Positions 19,858-30,944 of a DNA stretch of 64,000 bases are shown here, piece by piece. The position numbers and the translations under genes are program-made. Under the pieces are notes generated by a model. It saw only the letters and a list, made by a program, of their open reading frames with translations. It was not told the origin of the DNA and made no database searches. Source of the DNA: Aplectana chamaeleonis. Its lineage: Eukaryota > Nematoda > Chromadorea > Rhabditida > Cosmocercidae. The stretch's first letter is position 1. Each line of letters opens with the position of its first letter. The stretch lies in contig JAPDOI010000358.1 of NCBI GenBank assembly GCA_029168955.1, positions 372,001-436,000 of the forward strand, in the 5' to 3' direction.

Positions 19858-20988
19858 TAGGCACACTCGCCTATACAAAATATGCACTACACTGTGAGTA
19901 GTTGAAGCAATATCGAATGTATCAAAATGGAATCTTTCGGTTCAATGGAAGATACTATATGCAGACTAGAGGACTAGCTATGGGATTGAGGGTGGCGCCA
20001 CTACTTGCTGTTGTCTATTTGGATCGGATAGAAAGAAGAGCAATAACATGTGGGATAACATTTTATAAGCGCTACATTGACGATGTCTTTATAATCGGTA
20101 ACTCTCCAGTGGACCTTGATGACACCCTCCGCCTACTGAATTCGCAGGACCCTCACATAAGGTTCACCGTTGAGCAACCAGACGATGATGGGTCTCTTCC
20201 ATTCTTAAACACAATGGTTAAAATCAATCAAGGAGCTACACAACACATGGTACCAGCCAGCTTCTCGTAATATCTTGGTGCATGCGAGGAGTTGTCATCC
20301 ACTATACGTTAAGGCAAATGTTATTCACAACCTACTCGCCACAAAAGACAGGATCTGTAATCATCCATGTGAAAACACCGAATTGATGGTTGAAAATATT
20401 TTGAAGGAGAATGGGTATACTACCGAAAGTCCTCGCACGTGGAAACCGTTTTCTTCGCTGGATGGCATACCAATGATTCTACCATTTGTGAATGATAGAG
20501 TTGCTAAAGCGGTTAATGTGGTCGTCAAACATTCAGCTCTTCCGGTCAAACTTGTGTTTCGCCCACCACCCAACCTAAAAAAACTGCTAACGGCTTTTAC
20601 AATTTATGAAGATAAATGTGGCAGGACGGGGTGCACGTATTGTGGACGCAGCAAGATATGCCAACTTAAAGGCACGGTTTACCTAATCGAATGTCAGGGA
20701 TGCAGAGAGAGGTACGTTGGAGAGACTATGAGGCCTCTTTGGCAGCGATTAGATGAGCACAGGAGGGCTCTCCGAAATCCAGCATCATATCCGCTTAGCA
20801 GCTTTTCGAAGCATCGGACACAAAAACACGCACAGGATGCAGCTCCACAACTGTCAGTCACCGTTCTACACCGTGCATTAAGAAACACACTGGAGCGGAA
20901 AGTTCTTGAAGCCCTGGAAATCAGACGCATATCACCTGAAATAAATAGCAGGGACGAAATGGGTGATTCTCTTCAACTCCTCGCGTGA
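19858..20988 (+). pseudogene. Penelope-like element: RT C-terminal part plus GIY-YIG endonuclease
   Basis: The protein is read in three pieces. First, up to a stop at about 19900, comes the peptide YALHCE. Then 19902-20235 holds the RT end: FRFNGRYYMQTRGLAMG, LAVVYLDRIE and the catalytic box FYKRYIDDVFIIG. After a one-base slip at about 20235-20245 the frame continues WYQPASRNILVHARS and runs to 20985. This second part has the cysteine motif KCGRTGCTYCG and the GIY-YIG domain: VYLIECQGCRERYVGETMRPLWQRLDEHRRAL, then SFSKHRTQKHA. Penelope-like elements are retroelements whose RT is related to telomerase and whose endonuclease is GIY-YIG. This copy is 5'-truncated (the first RT motifs are missing) and broken by a stop and a frameshift, so it is inactive. 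Confidence 0.9.
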
Positions 20989-21290
20989 CTATCGTATCAC
21001 ACCATTTTCTTGGATACGGTAATATCACTATGGGCATCGCACTGAGCGGCAGCTATTTAAGGGGATGGGCGGGGGAAGATGACCATTTATAGTCTCGTAG
21101 CGGCGTTCAGTCGTTCTGTTGAGTGCTCGTATTCCCTGACACTCCAAACGCAGACATTGGTTCGTAACATAGCGCATTTGTGCATCAATTTTTTGAAAAT
21201 GACATGCTTGCTTTCAGGTCTGACGAAGGTGTTAAGCACCGAAAGCTAACCGGCAACTTTTGCAGTCGTTCTGCTTTTTGGAGTCTCTTT
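20989..21290 (+). mobile_element. Penelope-like element 3' region
   Basis: Non-coding sequence directly after the GIY-YIG frame. It contains GGTCTGACGAAGGTGTTAAG followed by CACCGAAAGC at about 21219-21250, a small stem (GGTG/CACC) between two conserved-looking words. Related tails in other Penelope-like elements have been linked to hammerhead ribozymes. The core here is imperfect. Confidence 0.5.
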
Positions 21291-21486
21291 TTGAATAATT
21301 TTGCAATAAACCTTTTGCAATATCGAATGGTACATGCGGCGAATACTTTGCCGTGAAGAGAAGGCGCACTGCAATGCGACGCCGCGACGCGACCGCCCGC
21401 ATGGGATGGGTGATTTTTAGACACGATCTCCTGAACCTACAAGGAAAGTGTTTTTAGTGGTAAACGCATAACATTGGCATGGACCC

Positions 21487-21599
21487 TGAAGAGACTTTGC
21501 GTTCCCCAATGGAGTTTGGCGCAAACTCGGTGCACCTATGTTATAGCATATGGCACCGACTTTGCGCCAACCTTCAACAGTGAACGCGAAGTCTCTTCC
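21487..21599. mobile_element. 113-bp hairpin MITE
   Basis: Ends TGAAGAGACTTTGCGTTC and complement GAACGCGAAGTCTCTTCC. The inner hairpin repeats TTGGCGCAAACTCGGTGCAC, which also occurs singly at 17310 and 33893. Confidence 0.65.
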
Positions 21600-21649
21600 G
21601 GATTCATGCCGACGTTATGCGAAAACGACTAGTATCGGAATGTAAGTAT

Positions 21650-21800
21650 ATAGTATAGTTGTACACGAACGAAATTTTCGAAAGATTTTTCGAAATTTTT
21701 TTCGTTCGTTTTCGTTCGTTCGAAAATTCGTCGAACGAAATTTTTTCAAATTTCGTTCGAACGAAATTTTTTCAAATTTCGTTCGTTCGAAATTTCGTCT
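21650..21800. repeat. Low-complexity CGAACGAAATTTTTTC repeat
   Basis: Alternating TTCGTTCG and CGAACGAA words with T-runs form overlapping hairpins. The same word set forms 25838-26200. It ends exactly where LINE copy B begins. Confidence 0.7.
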
Positions 21801-24351
21801 TATAATCCTATACCTCTCCTTAAGCAGTTGCACGACTGCTCACTCTCTCCCTCAGCTGTCTTTGCGGGTGGCTTCAATGCTCACACGTTCTGTTCTGCTC
21901 TTGACTCTGACGCCAGAGGGGATGACGTCGAGGAATGGGCTGAGGAGTGCGATCTGGTTATCCTCAATGATGACCAGCCCACTCGTCTCCCTGCCAACGG
22001 CTGACCTTCTAGCCCAGATATCTCTCTTGTGTCATCCAATCTTTCTAATGCTTGCACGTGGTCCACATCCACAACTCTCTCCTGTGATCACATTCCCGTC
22101 TTTGTCTATATTGATCTCTCTGACTCTCTTGCCCCTTACTCTGGTTTTCGTCATCGTACTTATCTTAATTTAGGCCTAGCAGACTGGACTCTGTTCAGAG
22201 ATGTTGCACTCCGCCATGCGGTCGAATACCCATGGAATGGTGATGTCCATCAGAAAGAACGTCATTTAACAAGTGCCATCCGCAAGGCCATGAAAGCAGC
22301 AATTCCTGAGGGTCGTGTCATGACCTTTTTTCCAAATGTCAGCAGGGAAATACTGCAGAAGATAAGAACCAGAGATGAGAAGAGAGCCGCTGATCATTTA
22401 GACCCCGACATAGCTGTGCTGGATAATGAGATCAAGGAGGACCTGGACAAGAACAAGAAGGAGCGCTGGGAGAAGTTCACTGAAAAGCTGAATTTCAAGG
22501 CTGACTGAACTACGAAGTGGAAAGTGTCGAAGAAAATTTCCGGCAAGTCCGCTCCCTCGATGAGCTCCGCTATTGAGTTCGGGGAAAACGTCTTCAAATC
22601 AGGGAAAGCGGCTGCTTATGCGCTCGGCAAGAATTTCTTCATCACACGTGCCCAGGCGAGGCGTGCAAAACAGAGTCACGGTTAGAGAACTGAGCCGGTT
22701 GCCGCTCATGAACGCTTCTGAGGCCTTTACTCTCACACAAGTAGAGAAGGCTATCAAAGAAATGCGAAATTCGAAGGCTATCGGACCTGACGGTATCTCC
22801 CCAGCCATCCTGAAGAAGCTTCCCATGGAACTTCTAACGATGCTTGCAGATATCATTAACACTTCTTTCCGGACCTGCATTCTACCCCAAGCTTGGGAGA
22901 CAGCTAATGTGATACCGTTGCCAAAGCCAGGCAAGTCCCATAGTACGGGAAAAGGCTTTCGACCTATTAGCCTTTTATCTCCCGTTGCCAAATTAGCTGA
23001 AAAGTTGATCGTGAGGGACCTGGCTGATCAAAATGAGCGACAGCAGCATCAGCATGGGTTCAGGAAACTTCACTCTACTACTACTGCTCTATTGGAGATC
23101 GTGAGCTTTGCAGTCGACGGATTCAACATGAGAAAGCCCCTAAAAACGGTGGCCGTCGCCCTCGACCTGACCAAAGCGTTTGACTCTGTTAACTTGGGAC
23201 TGCTGTCCGACAAACTGCTGAAGTCCTCGCTGCCATCTTGGCAGAAGCGATGGATTGCAGCGTTTACTAAAGGCCGCCGGGTTAAGGTTCAGTTCCAGAA
23301 TCACGTATCCGATAGCATTCCAATAGCAGCCGGTGTTCCTCAAGGCGGAGTGTTGTCCCCTGCCCTATCCAGCCTGTATCTTGAGGATCCTCCCGAGCCA
23401 CCACAGGATATAAAGATTGTTTTATACGCCGACGACATCACCATCATGTGCCAGGACCGTGACCTGCAAGTAGCCGCTAACAAGATCAGCGCCTATCTCG
23501 TCGAGTTGAAGCTTTTCCTCGATAATATGATGCTCATAGTCTCTGCTGCAAAGTCTTCTGTATCAGTGTTCACAACAAGCACCAAGGAACACAGTGCCCA
23601 CCCAGATGTCAGATGGGATGGTAATCGTTTGCCAGCAGTAAGATTCCCTAAGCTGCTTGGTCTTATACTCGATCGGTCACTGAAGTTTCCACAAAAACGC
23701 GGAACAGAAACAGACAGTCGTCAAGGCAAAGCTTAATATTCTGAGAGCTCTCGGAGGAACATCATGGGGAAGCAGCCGAGAGACTATACTGAGAACCTAC
23801 AGAGCAATACTTCAGCCGGCTCTGGAATATGCGGCACCAGTGTGGCAGCACCTGGTGTCAGACAGCTCCTGGAATAAGCCGCAGCGTATACAGAATGCTG
23901 CGCTTAGAATCGCTACCGGTTGTGCAAGGAGCTCTCCAATAGAACATCTTCACGCGGAGGCCTGCATATTACCAGTTAAGGAGCATTGTGAACTCCAGGC
24001 ACAGCAGATGTATATTAATGTTCTGAGACAGCCAAATCATCCGGCAAAGAGAATTATGAAGCCCATTAGAGAGAGGTCGATTAGGACGCCGTTCGCAGAT
24101 GCTCCTCGTAAAGTTGATGTACAGAGATGGACCGACTCCAACATGGAAAGGCTTCATCTTCTGCGCGAGGAGCACACCCAGTTTGTTCGAGGATATCTGG
24201 AGAAGGCGGCTGTGAATCCTATTTTAGGAGCAGTGCCGCCTCGGGTTTGCGAGACCGAGTCTCAACTCGGCCGGCGAGCCAGATGTGCTCTCGCCTCGCT
24301 GCGCTGTGGTCACTCTATTCTGCTAATGTCTTACGCCAACAAGATCGACAG

Positions 24352-24810
24352 CAGGGCTGTGCGTTAATAACGTTAACGTGTTAACGCATTAACGGGTTAA
24401 CGCGGTTTTTTTTTCAAAAATTAACGATTAACGGTTAACGAAAAAGTCCCGAAATCGCGTTAATTTTTATTTCGTTAATGTTCCATCCATCTATGCTTTT
24501 TTGCATGTCAGGATTCCTATTCTTGAAGAGTATTCGTTTATTGTTCTGGCTGATAGTATTACTAATCCATGAAGATGATTTCCAAGTTTGGAGTGTACGG
24601 ACTGCGGTGTTTGGTATGGAACGTGTTTCATGTTTTTTTTGGGACGCCTGGTTATTTATCGATTTTCGTGGTGGTCAGGTAATGTTTTCAAAATTGTTAA
24701 CGAAACGCAAAATTAACGTGTTAACGCATTAACGGATTAACGCGGTTTTTTTTTCAAAAATTAACGATTAACGGTTAACGAAAAAAAAATTTCATTAACG
24801 CACACCCCTG
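24352..24810. mobile_element. 459-bp hAT MITE with 8-bp target duplication
   Basis: The ends CAGGGCTGTGCGTTAA and TTAACGCACACCCCTG are hAT-style inverted repeats. The target ATCGACAG is duplicated exactly at 24344-24351 and 24811-24818. Removing the element rejoins the LINE frame (IDSR...). Inside, two blocks of TTAACG-rich sequence (24360-24470 and 24700-24790) repeat each other. Confidence 0.92.
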
Positions 24811-24846
24811 ATCGACAGCAGCCGACCAGACGCATGCCCGGACTGT

Positions 24847-25686
24847 CTCAGAGAGTCGGGGGGTCCTATTCGGCCACGATAGGCATTCTATTCGGGTACC
24901 TAGTCGAGTTGAAAGGAACTTTTGCAGCAGCACGTGCTGCTCCGAGGAGCACGTGGCCTGTTCGATAAGACTACGTGGCGCAGAGAGACAAAACCCTTGC
25001 CGCACCCTATTTCCCACGCTACAGCACGTGGCCTGTTCAATAGGAGCACGTAGCCCAAACATGCAAAACCTTCTCTGAACCCCCGTTTCCCACGCAGCAG
25101 CACGTGGCCTGTTCGATATGAGCACGTGGCGCTGGGGGCGGGCTCCCACACCTTCGATGGGAGCGGGTCTCCCCCAACAAGGATACGGTCCAAGTCACGG
25201 ACCGCAGTAGGGGATCACCCCCACAGCAGTCGCGACAGGGACATCACCTTCGCCACGGTCGACAGCGAGGGAGCTCCCCTCGCTGAGGACCGTGGGGGAG
25301 ACCCCTTAGCGGTTCAAAAATCGTCCAGAAAGTGACTCGTAGTCACCTTCCAGGAGCAGCCCGAAAGGCGCACTGCGCTTTCTTTGGGATCGAGCCCCTT
25401 ATATACGTGCTGTGCGGCTGACATGCGCCGGGTCAGTTCTGAAGCGATCGATCAACGTGTTCAATCATGGGCATTGTGGCTCGTTCGTCGTCCAAGCTCA
25501 TCGTAGTCGAATCGAAAGCGTATCGTAGCCGAGTGGAACGGCTATGATTGGCGCCACGTGCTTCTCGCTTGGACGACGATTAGGCCACGTGACGCAAGGA
25601 AATTACGTGGCCATATCGTCGTCCAACCGCTTTGTAGTCGAGTCGAAAGCCAATCGTGGCCGAATAGAACCCCCCGACTCCCTGAG
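24847..25686. mobile_element. 840-bp CTCAG-ended element, copy 1
   Basis: Inverted ends CTCAGAGAGTCGGGGGGTCC (24847) and complement of GGGTTCTATTCGG-type sequence ending CTGAG (25686) extend about 39 bp, through TATTCGGCCACGAT. GT flanks both sides. Excision restores the LINE zinc knuckle, so both borders are secure. The inside has many CACGTG words (CAGCACGTGGCCTGTTCGAT three times near 24928, 25027 and 25098) and a TATA-like CTTATATACGTGCTGTGCGG at 25397. Copy 2 is at 27503-28422 in opposite orientation. I know no family with this combination of ends and 2-bp duplication. Confidence 0.85.
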
Positions 25687-25837
25687 GTGGTGCTCCCGGA
25701 CACGGCACGGCGCACTTGTTCATGTGCCCGAAGAGACCTACCTCCTTAACAACAATGGACCTCTGGACGAATCCTGTGAAGGCCGCCCAGTTCCTCAACC
25801 TATGACAAAAACCACTTTGAGGCTGCAGAAGAAGAAA

Positions 25838-26630
25838 TTTCGTCGAACGAAATTTGTTCGAACGAAAATGTTTCAATTTTCGTTTGTTCGAAATCCGATT
25901 TTTCGAATTTTTTTCGAAATTCGTTCGTTCGGAATACTTTCGGACAAACGTCGAAAAAAGTTCGAAATTTCGAAAAAAATCGAAATTTCGATTAGTTTCG
26001 AATTTCGTTCGGTCGAGCTCCGAAATTTTGAAAGTTTTTCGAAATTCTTTCGTTCGAAATTTTTTCGAACGAAAATTTTTCGATTTTCGTTCGTTCGAAA
26101 TTGTTTCGAACGAAATTTTTCCATTTTTCGTTCGTTCGAAAACATTTCGAACGAAAAAATTTAGATTTTCGTTCGTTCGACATTTTTCTCGAATGAATGA
26201 ATAAATCGAATATTGAATTTTCGGAAATTTCGAATGAATGAATAATTCGAATATGGTGTTTCTCAAAATTTTCGAATGAATGAATTTTTCGAAAATTGCG
26301 TTTTTCAAGATTTCCGAATGAATGAATTTTTCGAATATGGATTTTTCAGGATTTCCGAATGAATGAGTTTTTCGAATATTGCGTTTTTCAAGATTTCCGA
26401 ATGAATGAAATTTTCGAATATTGTGTTTTCCGAAATTCTCGAATGAATGATTAATTCGAATATTGCGTTATGGGAAATTTCGAATGAATGAACTTTTTGA
26501 ATATCACCTTAACAAAAACTTCGAATGAATGATTGATTCGAAAAGTGTTTTCTTCACTCGGATCGAATGAATATTCAAATATTCATTCGAAAAATCGAAT
26601 ATTTTTCGATTATTCGAATAATCTTCGCTT
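25838..26630. repeat. TTCGAA-type simple and tandem repeats
   Basis: 25838-26200 alternates CGAACGAAATTTTTC and TTCGTTCG. 26190-26560 is a tandem array of about 45-bp units with GAATGAATGAATTTTTCGAA and TTGCGTTTTTCAAGATTTCC. The array ends in ATTCGAATATTTTTCGATTA. Frames on both strands are compositional. Confidence 0.8.
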
Positions 26631-26851
26631 TATTGGATCTGAGCTACCAAAGATTAAGTAGCAGACTTAAATCTGTCTATATGTAGTTTCACAAGTTCTA
26701 TAAATGGTTACATCTATTGCCGACGATTATTCCAATGGCAAATTCCACAACAGAAGATTCCTTCAACAACAATATTGTTTGCTGAGCAAAATGAACCACC
26801 GAAAATCGTTAAGCGGACCTCAAAGTCGGTCTGACATTTCAAAATAACTAA

Positions 26852-27371
26852 CAAGGGAAGTGTTTAGAGTGGTAGACGCATCTGCGAAAACTATCAGTAT
26901 AGTTAGTAACTCTTCTGGCTCAATAGTAAAAATGCGCAGTATCCCGCCGCGAGCTGCAGGTTCGAACAAGTTATGAGCATTTTTCAAGCTTGGCGAGAAG
27001 GCAATGGTACCCCATCAGGCATGGTGTTTGTTTTTGGTGTTTCAAAATTTTTTTTCGGGTTCAGCCCAAAACCTGCATGTAGGGGTAATCTAGGGTGGTG
27101 AATCTGGAGTCAATTTGTCGAAATTTCGAGGTTTACTGTAGGTACGGTAGGTAAGCCCAGCCCTCTAATCGGTATAAATAAACGTCCAACCGAGAATCCG
27201 TTCAAGTTCAAAACGCTGTCAGTCTCGACAAAGTATGGAAAATGCGCCTTCACCCAAATTTCGCTCAGGGTGGTAGTTTTGGGCGCTGAACACATTTATG
27301 AGGTCCGTTTCTAAATTTTCGGATAACAGTCGTTTTCGCAGATGCGTTTGACACTCGTAACACTTCCCTTG
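26852..27371. mobile_element. 520-bp MITE, CAAGGGAA ends and TAA duplication
   Basis: Inverted ends of about 40 bp (CAAGGGAAGTGTTTAGAGTG, and complement of CACTCGTAACACTTCCCTTG) meet in GACGCATCTGCGAAAAC. TAA flanks both sides (26849-26851, 27372-27374). A 3-bp TWA duplication is typical of PIF/Harbinger elements. Partial relatives start with the same word at 28669, 38045 and 43772 (complement). The inside carries GTTTACTGTAGGTACGGTAGG, the dispersed motif of this window. Confidence 0.8.
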
Positions 27372-27502
27372 TAAGTAGAGAAGCTGCGTTCCTCAAACTC
27401 CGCTCAGACGGTTCTTCGAGTCGCTGATCATGAATCCAAAATTCAGTTACTTTTCTGAGAAGGATCACACTAGGATGCGAAGGACGTAAAGGTCGACACT
27501 AT

Positions 27503-28422
27503 CTCAGGCAATTGGGGAGTCCGATTCAACCACGATAGGCTTTTGATTCGACTACAAAGCGCTGTGGACGACGAAACGGCCCGTACTTTTCGAGCGTCAC
27601 GTGGCCTAATCGTGGTCAAAGTGAGAAGCACGTGCCGCAACACATATGCCTAGTGCATATTTTTCGCGACGAGCGACACGACATAATGTTTTTCATCTAT
27701 ATCGACCGAAAAGCGATTTTGCTGATATGCACTGTCACGGCGGCGCGTCGCGAGAAGTATGCAGCAGGCCATAGGCGTTCCACTCGGCACGACCCGCTTT
27801 CGATTCGACTACGATGCAATTCGCACGACGAATGAGCCACTATGCCTTTGCTTGGACACGTTGATCGATCGCTCCACAATTGATCAGGCGCCCATCAGCC
27901 GCACAGCACGTATATAAGGGGACCCATCTCGTAGAGAGCGCAGTCGGCCTTTCGATGCTCCTCTTGGAAGGTGTCTACGAGTCATTTTCTGAAGGAATTT
28001 CAACCGCTGACGGGGTCTCCCTAACGGCTCTCAGGGAAGGAAGCTTCCTCGTTGTCGACCGCAACGAGGCTGACGTCCATGTCGCGGACTGCGGTGGGGC
28101 TGCGAACCCCTCCTTGTTGGGGGAGCGGCGCTCCTATCGAAGGGCTGGGACGACGTCGCTATGGAGAGGTGGAAGAAGCCCGTCCCTATAGAGAGCAGGT
28201 TAATTCCCTCCCCCCAACCGTCTCGGGATTACGATAGGACGTGCTGTTGCGTGGGAAATGGCGGTGCGGCAAAAGTTTTGCCTCTCTGCGCCACGTAGTC
28301 CCATTGAATAGACCACGTGCTCCTCGGAGCAGCTCGTGCTGCTGTTCAGAAGCCTTTCAATTTGACGAGGTGTCCGATTGGAAAGCCTGTCGTGGCCGAC
28401 TCGGACTCCACAGTTGTCTGAG
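27503..28422. mobile_element. 920-bp CTCAG-ended element, copy 2
   Basis: Ends CTCAGGCAATTGGGGAGTCC and complement of GGACTCCACAGTTGTCTGAG, continuing through ACCACGATAGGC. AT flanks both sides. The inside matches copy 1 in reverse: CAGCACGTATATAAGGGG at 27903 corresponds to CTTATATACGTGCTG in copy 1, and CACGTTGATCGATCGCT is shared. Short frames are not conserved between the copies, so I see no encoded protein. Confidence 0.82.
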
Positions 28423-28429
28423 ATCATTC

Positions 28430-29450
28430 TCTCATGACTCATACTTTGCGAAAATGTGGGCTTCCGGCGGGATCAAACCTGCGGCCAGGTGTGGGCCCTT
28501 ACACTGTAGCGCCCTTTAGCGTCCATCTTACATGGGGAAAGGTTGTATATAAAGTAGATCGACAACGCTCAACCCATATCGACTACGCGACTGTTTGATC
28601 CCTCTAGGTGGGGGAGGGGAGAGAACCGCCAAACATTGAACTACTCATGCTCGTGGGGGACGGTCCGACAAGGGAAGTATACAAAACATTGTCATTCTTT
28701 TTCTGGCAACCATAGTTAAAATGCGCAAAATCCCGTCCCGAGCTGCTGGTTCCGGAAATAAGCGCTTCTGGAGCTTCGCAGTAGGGTAACGGTACCCATA
28801 AGGCAATTTTCGAGGTGTTTGGAAAAGTTTTGGATTTGGCTGAAAACTTGTCCGTAGCGGTTATTTAGGGAGTTGAAAACGAATCTGGGGTCCGTTTGTC
28901 GAAACTCCGAGGTTTACTGTAGAATGCGGTGGGTACATGCCATTTCGGGGCAAAATCTACCATATTATTTTAAAAATCGGTGAAATTCGTATTCAGCCCC
29001 CTGAATAATTCCCACGTAGAAATTTTTAGTCGGATCTGAGACTTGGCCGAACTACCGTACACCCACCGTTATCTACCACAATCTGCCAAAACTCAATAAA
29101 CGGACCTCAGATTCGTGTTGAGCACTCCAAATAACCCCAAGAGAAAGATTTATAGCCTCGCGGGCAGATTGATGAGGATGGGACATTGAGCGCAACATTC
29201 AACCGATTGTACAAAGAAAGGTCAAGGTTAACAAAATAGATTTGTTCGGTTTCCCTTTGCAAGTTCGACTCTTCTTATTCGGATCTTACTTAGAAAGATT
29301 TGAGAAAATCTCGTTAATGTCATCCCCAGCTCATTGCAACTCATCTAAGAATTTCACAAAAAAAATTGAATGAGGATGGAGTGTTCTCAACGGTTTGAAG
29401 GGCATGCAACCGGCAGCCATGTTTCGTGGCGAAATGGCAATATATGCTCT
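28430..29450. repeat. Dispersed TTTACTGTAG/CGGTGGGTAC repeat, otherwise no gene
   Basis: 28663-29130 is a diverged member of the family at 26852-27371 and in the palindrome arms: CAAGGGAAGTATACAAAAC, ATGCGCAAAATCCCG, GAGGTTTACTGTAG and CCAAAACTCAATAAACGGAC. 28430-28660 and 29130-29450 show nothing recognisable. Confidence 0.55.
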
Positions 29451-29454
29451 TGCG

Positions 29455-30000
29455 AATATTCGAATATTACCACCAGAGTTGGGCCGAATATTCAAAAAAA
29501 CGAATATTCTGATTTTCCAAATAAACCGAGTATTCGAAAAAGCAAATACTCTGTTTTCCGAATAATTCGATTATTGGAAAAAACGAATATTTTGATTCTC
29601 CGAATAAACCGAATATTCGAAAAAACGAATATTTTGATTTTGCGAATGAATCGAATATTCGAAAAAGCGAATATTTTGATTTTTCGAATAAACCGAATAT
29701 TCGAAAAAGCAAATACTCCGTTTTCCGAATAATTCGATTATTCGGAAAAACGAATATTTTGATTCTCCGAATAAACCGAATATTCGAAAAAAAACGAATA
29801 TTTTGATTCTCCGAATGAACCGAATATTCGAAAAAACGAATATTTTGCTTTTCCGAATGAACCGAATATTCGAAAAAACACATATTTTGCTTTTCCGAAT
29901 AAACCGAATATTCGAAAAAACGAATAATTCGATTTTCCGAATAAACCGAATATTCGAGATTTCGAATATTTATTCGAATTTAATTTTAATATATGATATT
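29455..30000. repeat. Tandem CGAATATTCG array, about 11 units
   Basis: Units of about 50 bp read AACCGAATATTCGAAAAAAC followed by GAATATTTTGATTYTCCGAATA. The core CGAATATTCG is a palindrome. Frames on both strands arise from the repeat. Confidence 0.85.
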
Positions 30001-30617
30001 ATTCGATTCGGACCAAAGTATATAGGTATAGGTGCCAAAGTATATAGGTATGGAGCTTCGGGAAGGATGGCTCATCTTCGTTGGTTGCGCGCGGTCGCGG
30101 CGTGGCGTTAGCATCAGGGGTGTGCATTTTCCGTTTACAGATTTACCGATTTTCCGGATTTACCGGTGTTTTTCGGTAAATTTTTATTTACCGAGTTTTT
30201 CACGAAATTTCCCGAATTTTTTACCGAAAAAAATTGGTTTTTTTTGCATAATCGGCCTACCTCTCACTCGTATCTCACGGGCTTGCTACTGTTAAGGCAT
30301 GCATTTGGCGCGATATCCTTCTTCATCCTTCTTTTTGTTACTCTCTTTTAACCCTTTGGCTTACTTTTTGAATGCTCAAATGATCTCTTCACCTTTTGTG
30401 TCACGTGCTTTTTCTTAGCGACATACTACTCCGAGAAGTACTTTTTTTTTCAAAAATGTCACCAGATTTGCAAGGCAGCAGAGTTCTGAAGCAGATATTT
30501 CAGGAACTGGCAAAATTCTTTTCGAAGCCCCCGACACAACACTGAATACACTGCAGTTCTGAAACGACTCCATTGTAAAATCATCGCACTCGCACCTTCC
30601 CTCACTGACCAATAAGT

Positions 30618-30773
30618 ACTTTTGAGCGCCTCCTGGCACAGTTGAGGCGGGAAGGGTGTTTTTCTTCAGCTGGCCTGATTTTGAATGACTACAGAAAGGC
30701 CTTGACGATGGAAAATTTTGAAATGTTACTCTCTCTCAAAATCAACGTCCCACTGATCAGGCTCAACCGTTGA
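30618..30773 (+). pseudogene. hAT transposase C-terminal remnant
   Basis: A 52-codon frame ends at TGA 30771-30773 and reads FSSAGLILNDYRKALTMENF, then EMLLSLKIN. This is the C-terminal dimerisation signature of hAT transposases, which commonly read ERxFSxAGLxxxxxRxxLxxxxxExLxFLKxN. Everything upstream (BED finger, RNase-H-like catalytic fold) is deleted. The location between hAT termini with an 8-bp duplication agrees with the family. A copy lies at 49309-49464 on the minus strand. Confidence 0.8.
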
Positions 30774-30944
30774 CCTCAGTTTAATTTGTAAAACTCATTT
30801 TTTGCACTATCCTCATGCACTATTGAAAATGATATATAAATATTATCGGTCGTTTGTGCTATCGTATGGGATACCGTCGTTCTCTGGGCCAGACTCCGGT
30901 CCGCATTTGCTGACTACGGCTATTGCATCATGCGAAAAGTGTTA

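Larger units (their letters stand above)
21801..25830 (+). pseudogene. LINE copy B: APE end, RT and zinc knuckle, twice interrupted
   Basis: This is the longest continuous RT of the family. 21801 starts within the APE endonuclease (YNPIPLLKQL, then GGFNAH where the family and copy D have GDFNAH). A stop follows near 22003, then the linker to 22508. RT runs in one frame from about 22665 to 23690: SKAIGPDGISPAILKK, FRPISLLS, LDLTKAFDSV, GVPQGGVLSPALSSLYLEDPP and the catalytic YADDITIM. After a frameshift at about 23690 the thumb region continues (ILQPALEYAAPVWQ, RIQNAALRIATG). The zinc knuckle is split by the CTCAG element: CPDC before 24847, then GAPGHGTAHLFMCP from 25689. A hAT MITE sits at 24352-24810. 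The copy has at least two stops and two frameshifts, and its 5' end (2A and PHD) is missing. I place it in the I/ingi-like group by domain order. Confidence 0.9.

Noticed and set aside
26860..26960. tRNA-like region with GTGGTAGACGC and GCAGGTTCGAAC
   Set aside because: It lies wholly inside the CAAGGGAA MITE and does not fold as a cloverleaf by eye.
28440..28530. tRNA or tRNA-derived SINE on the minus strand (GCAGGTTTGATCCCGCC, B-box-like)
   Set aside because: The B-box-like word is present but I could not fold an acceptor stem or find a convincing A box; too weak to annotate.
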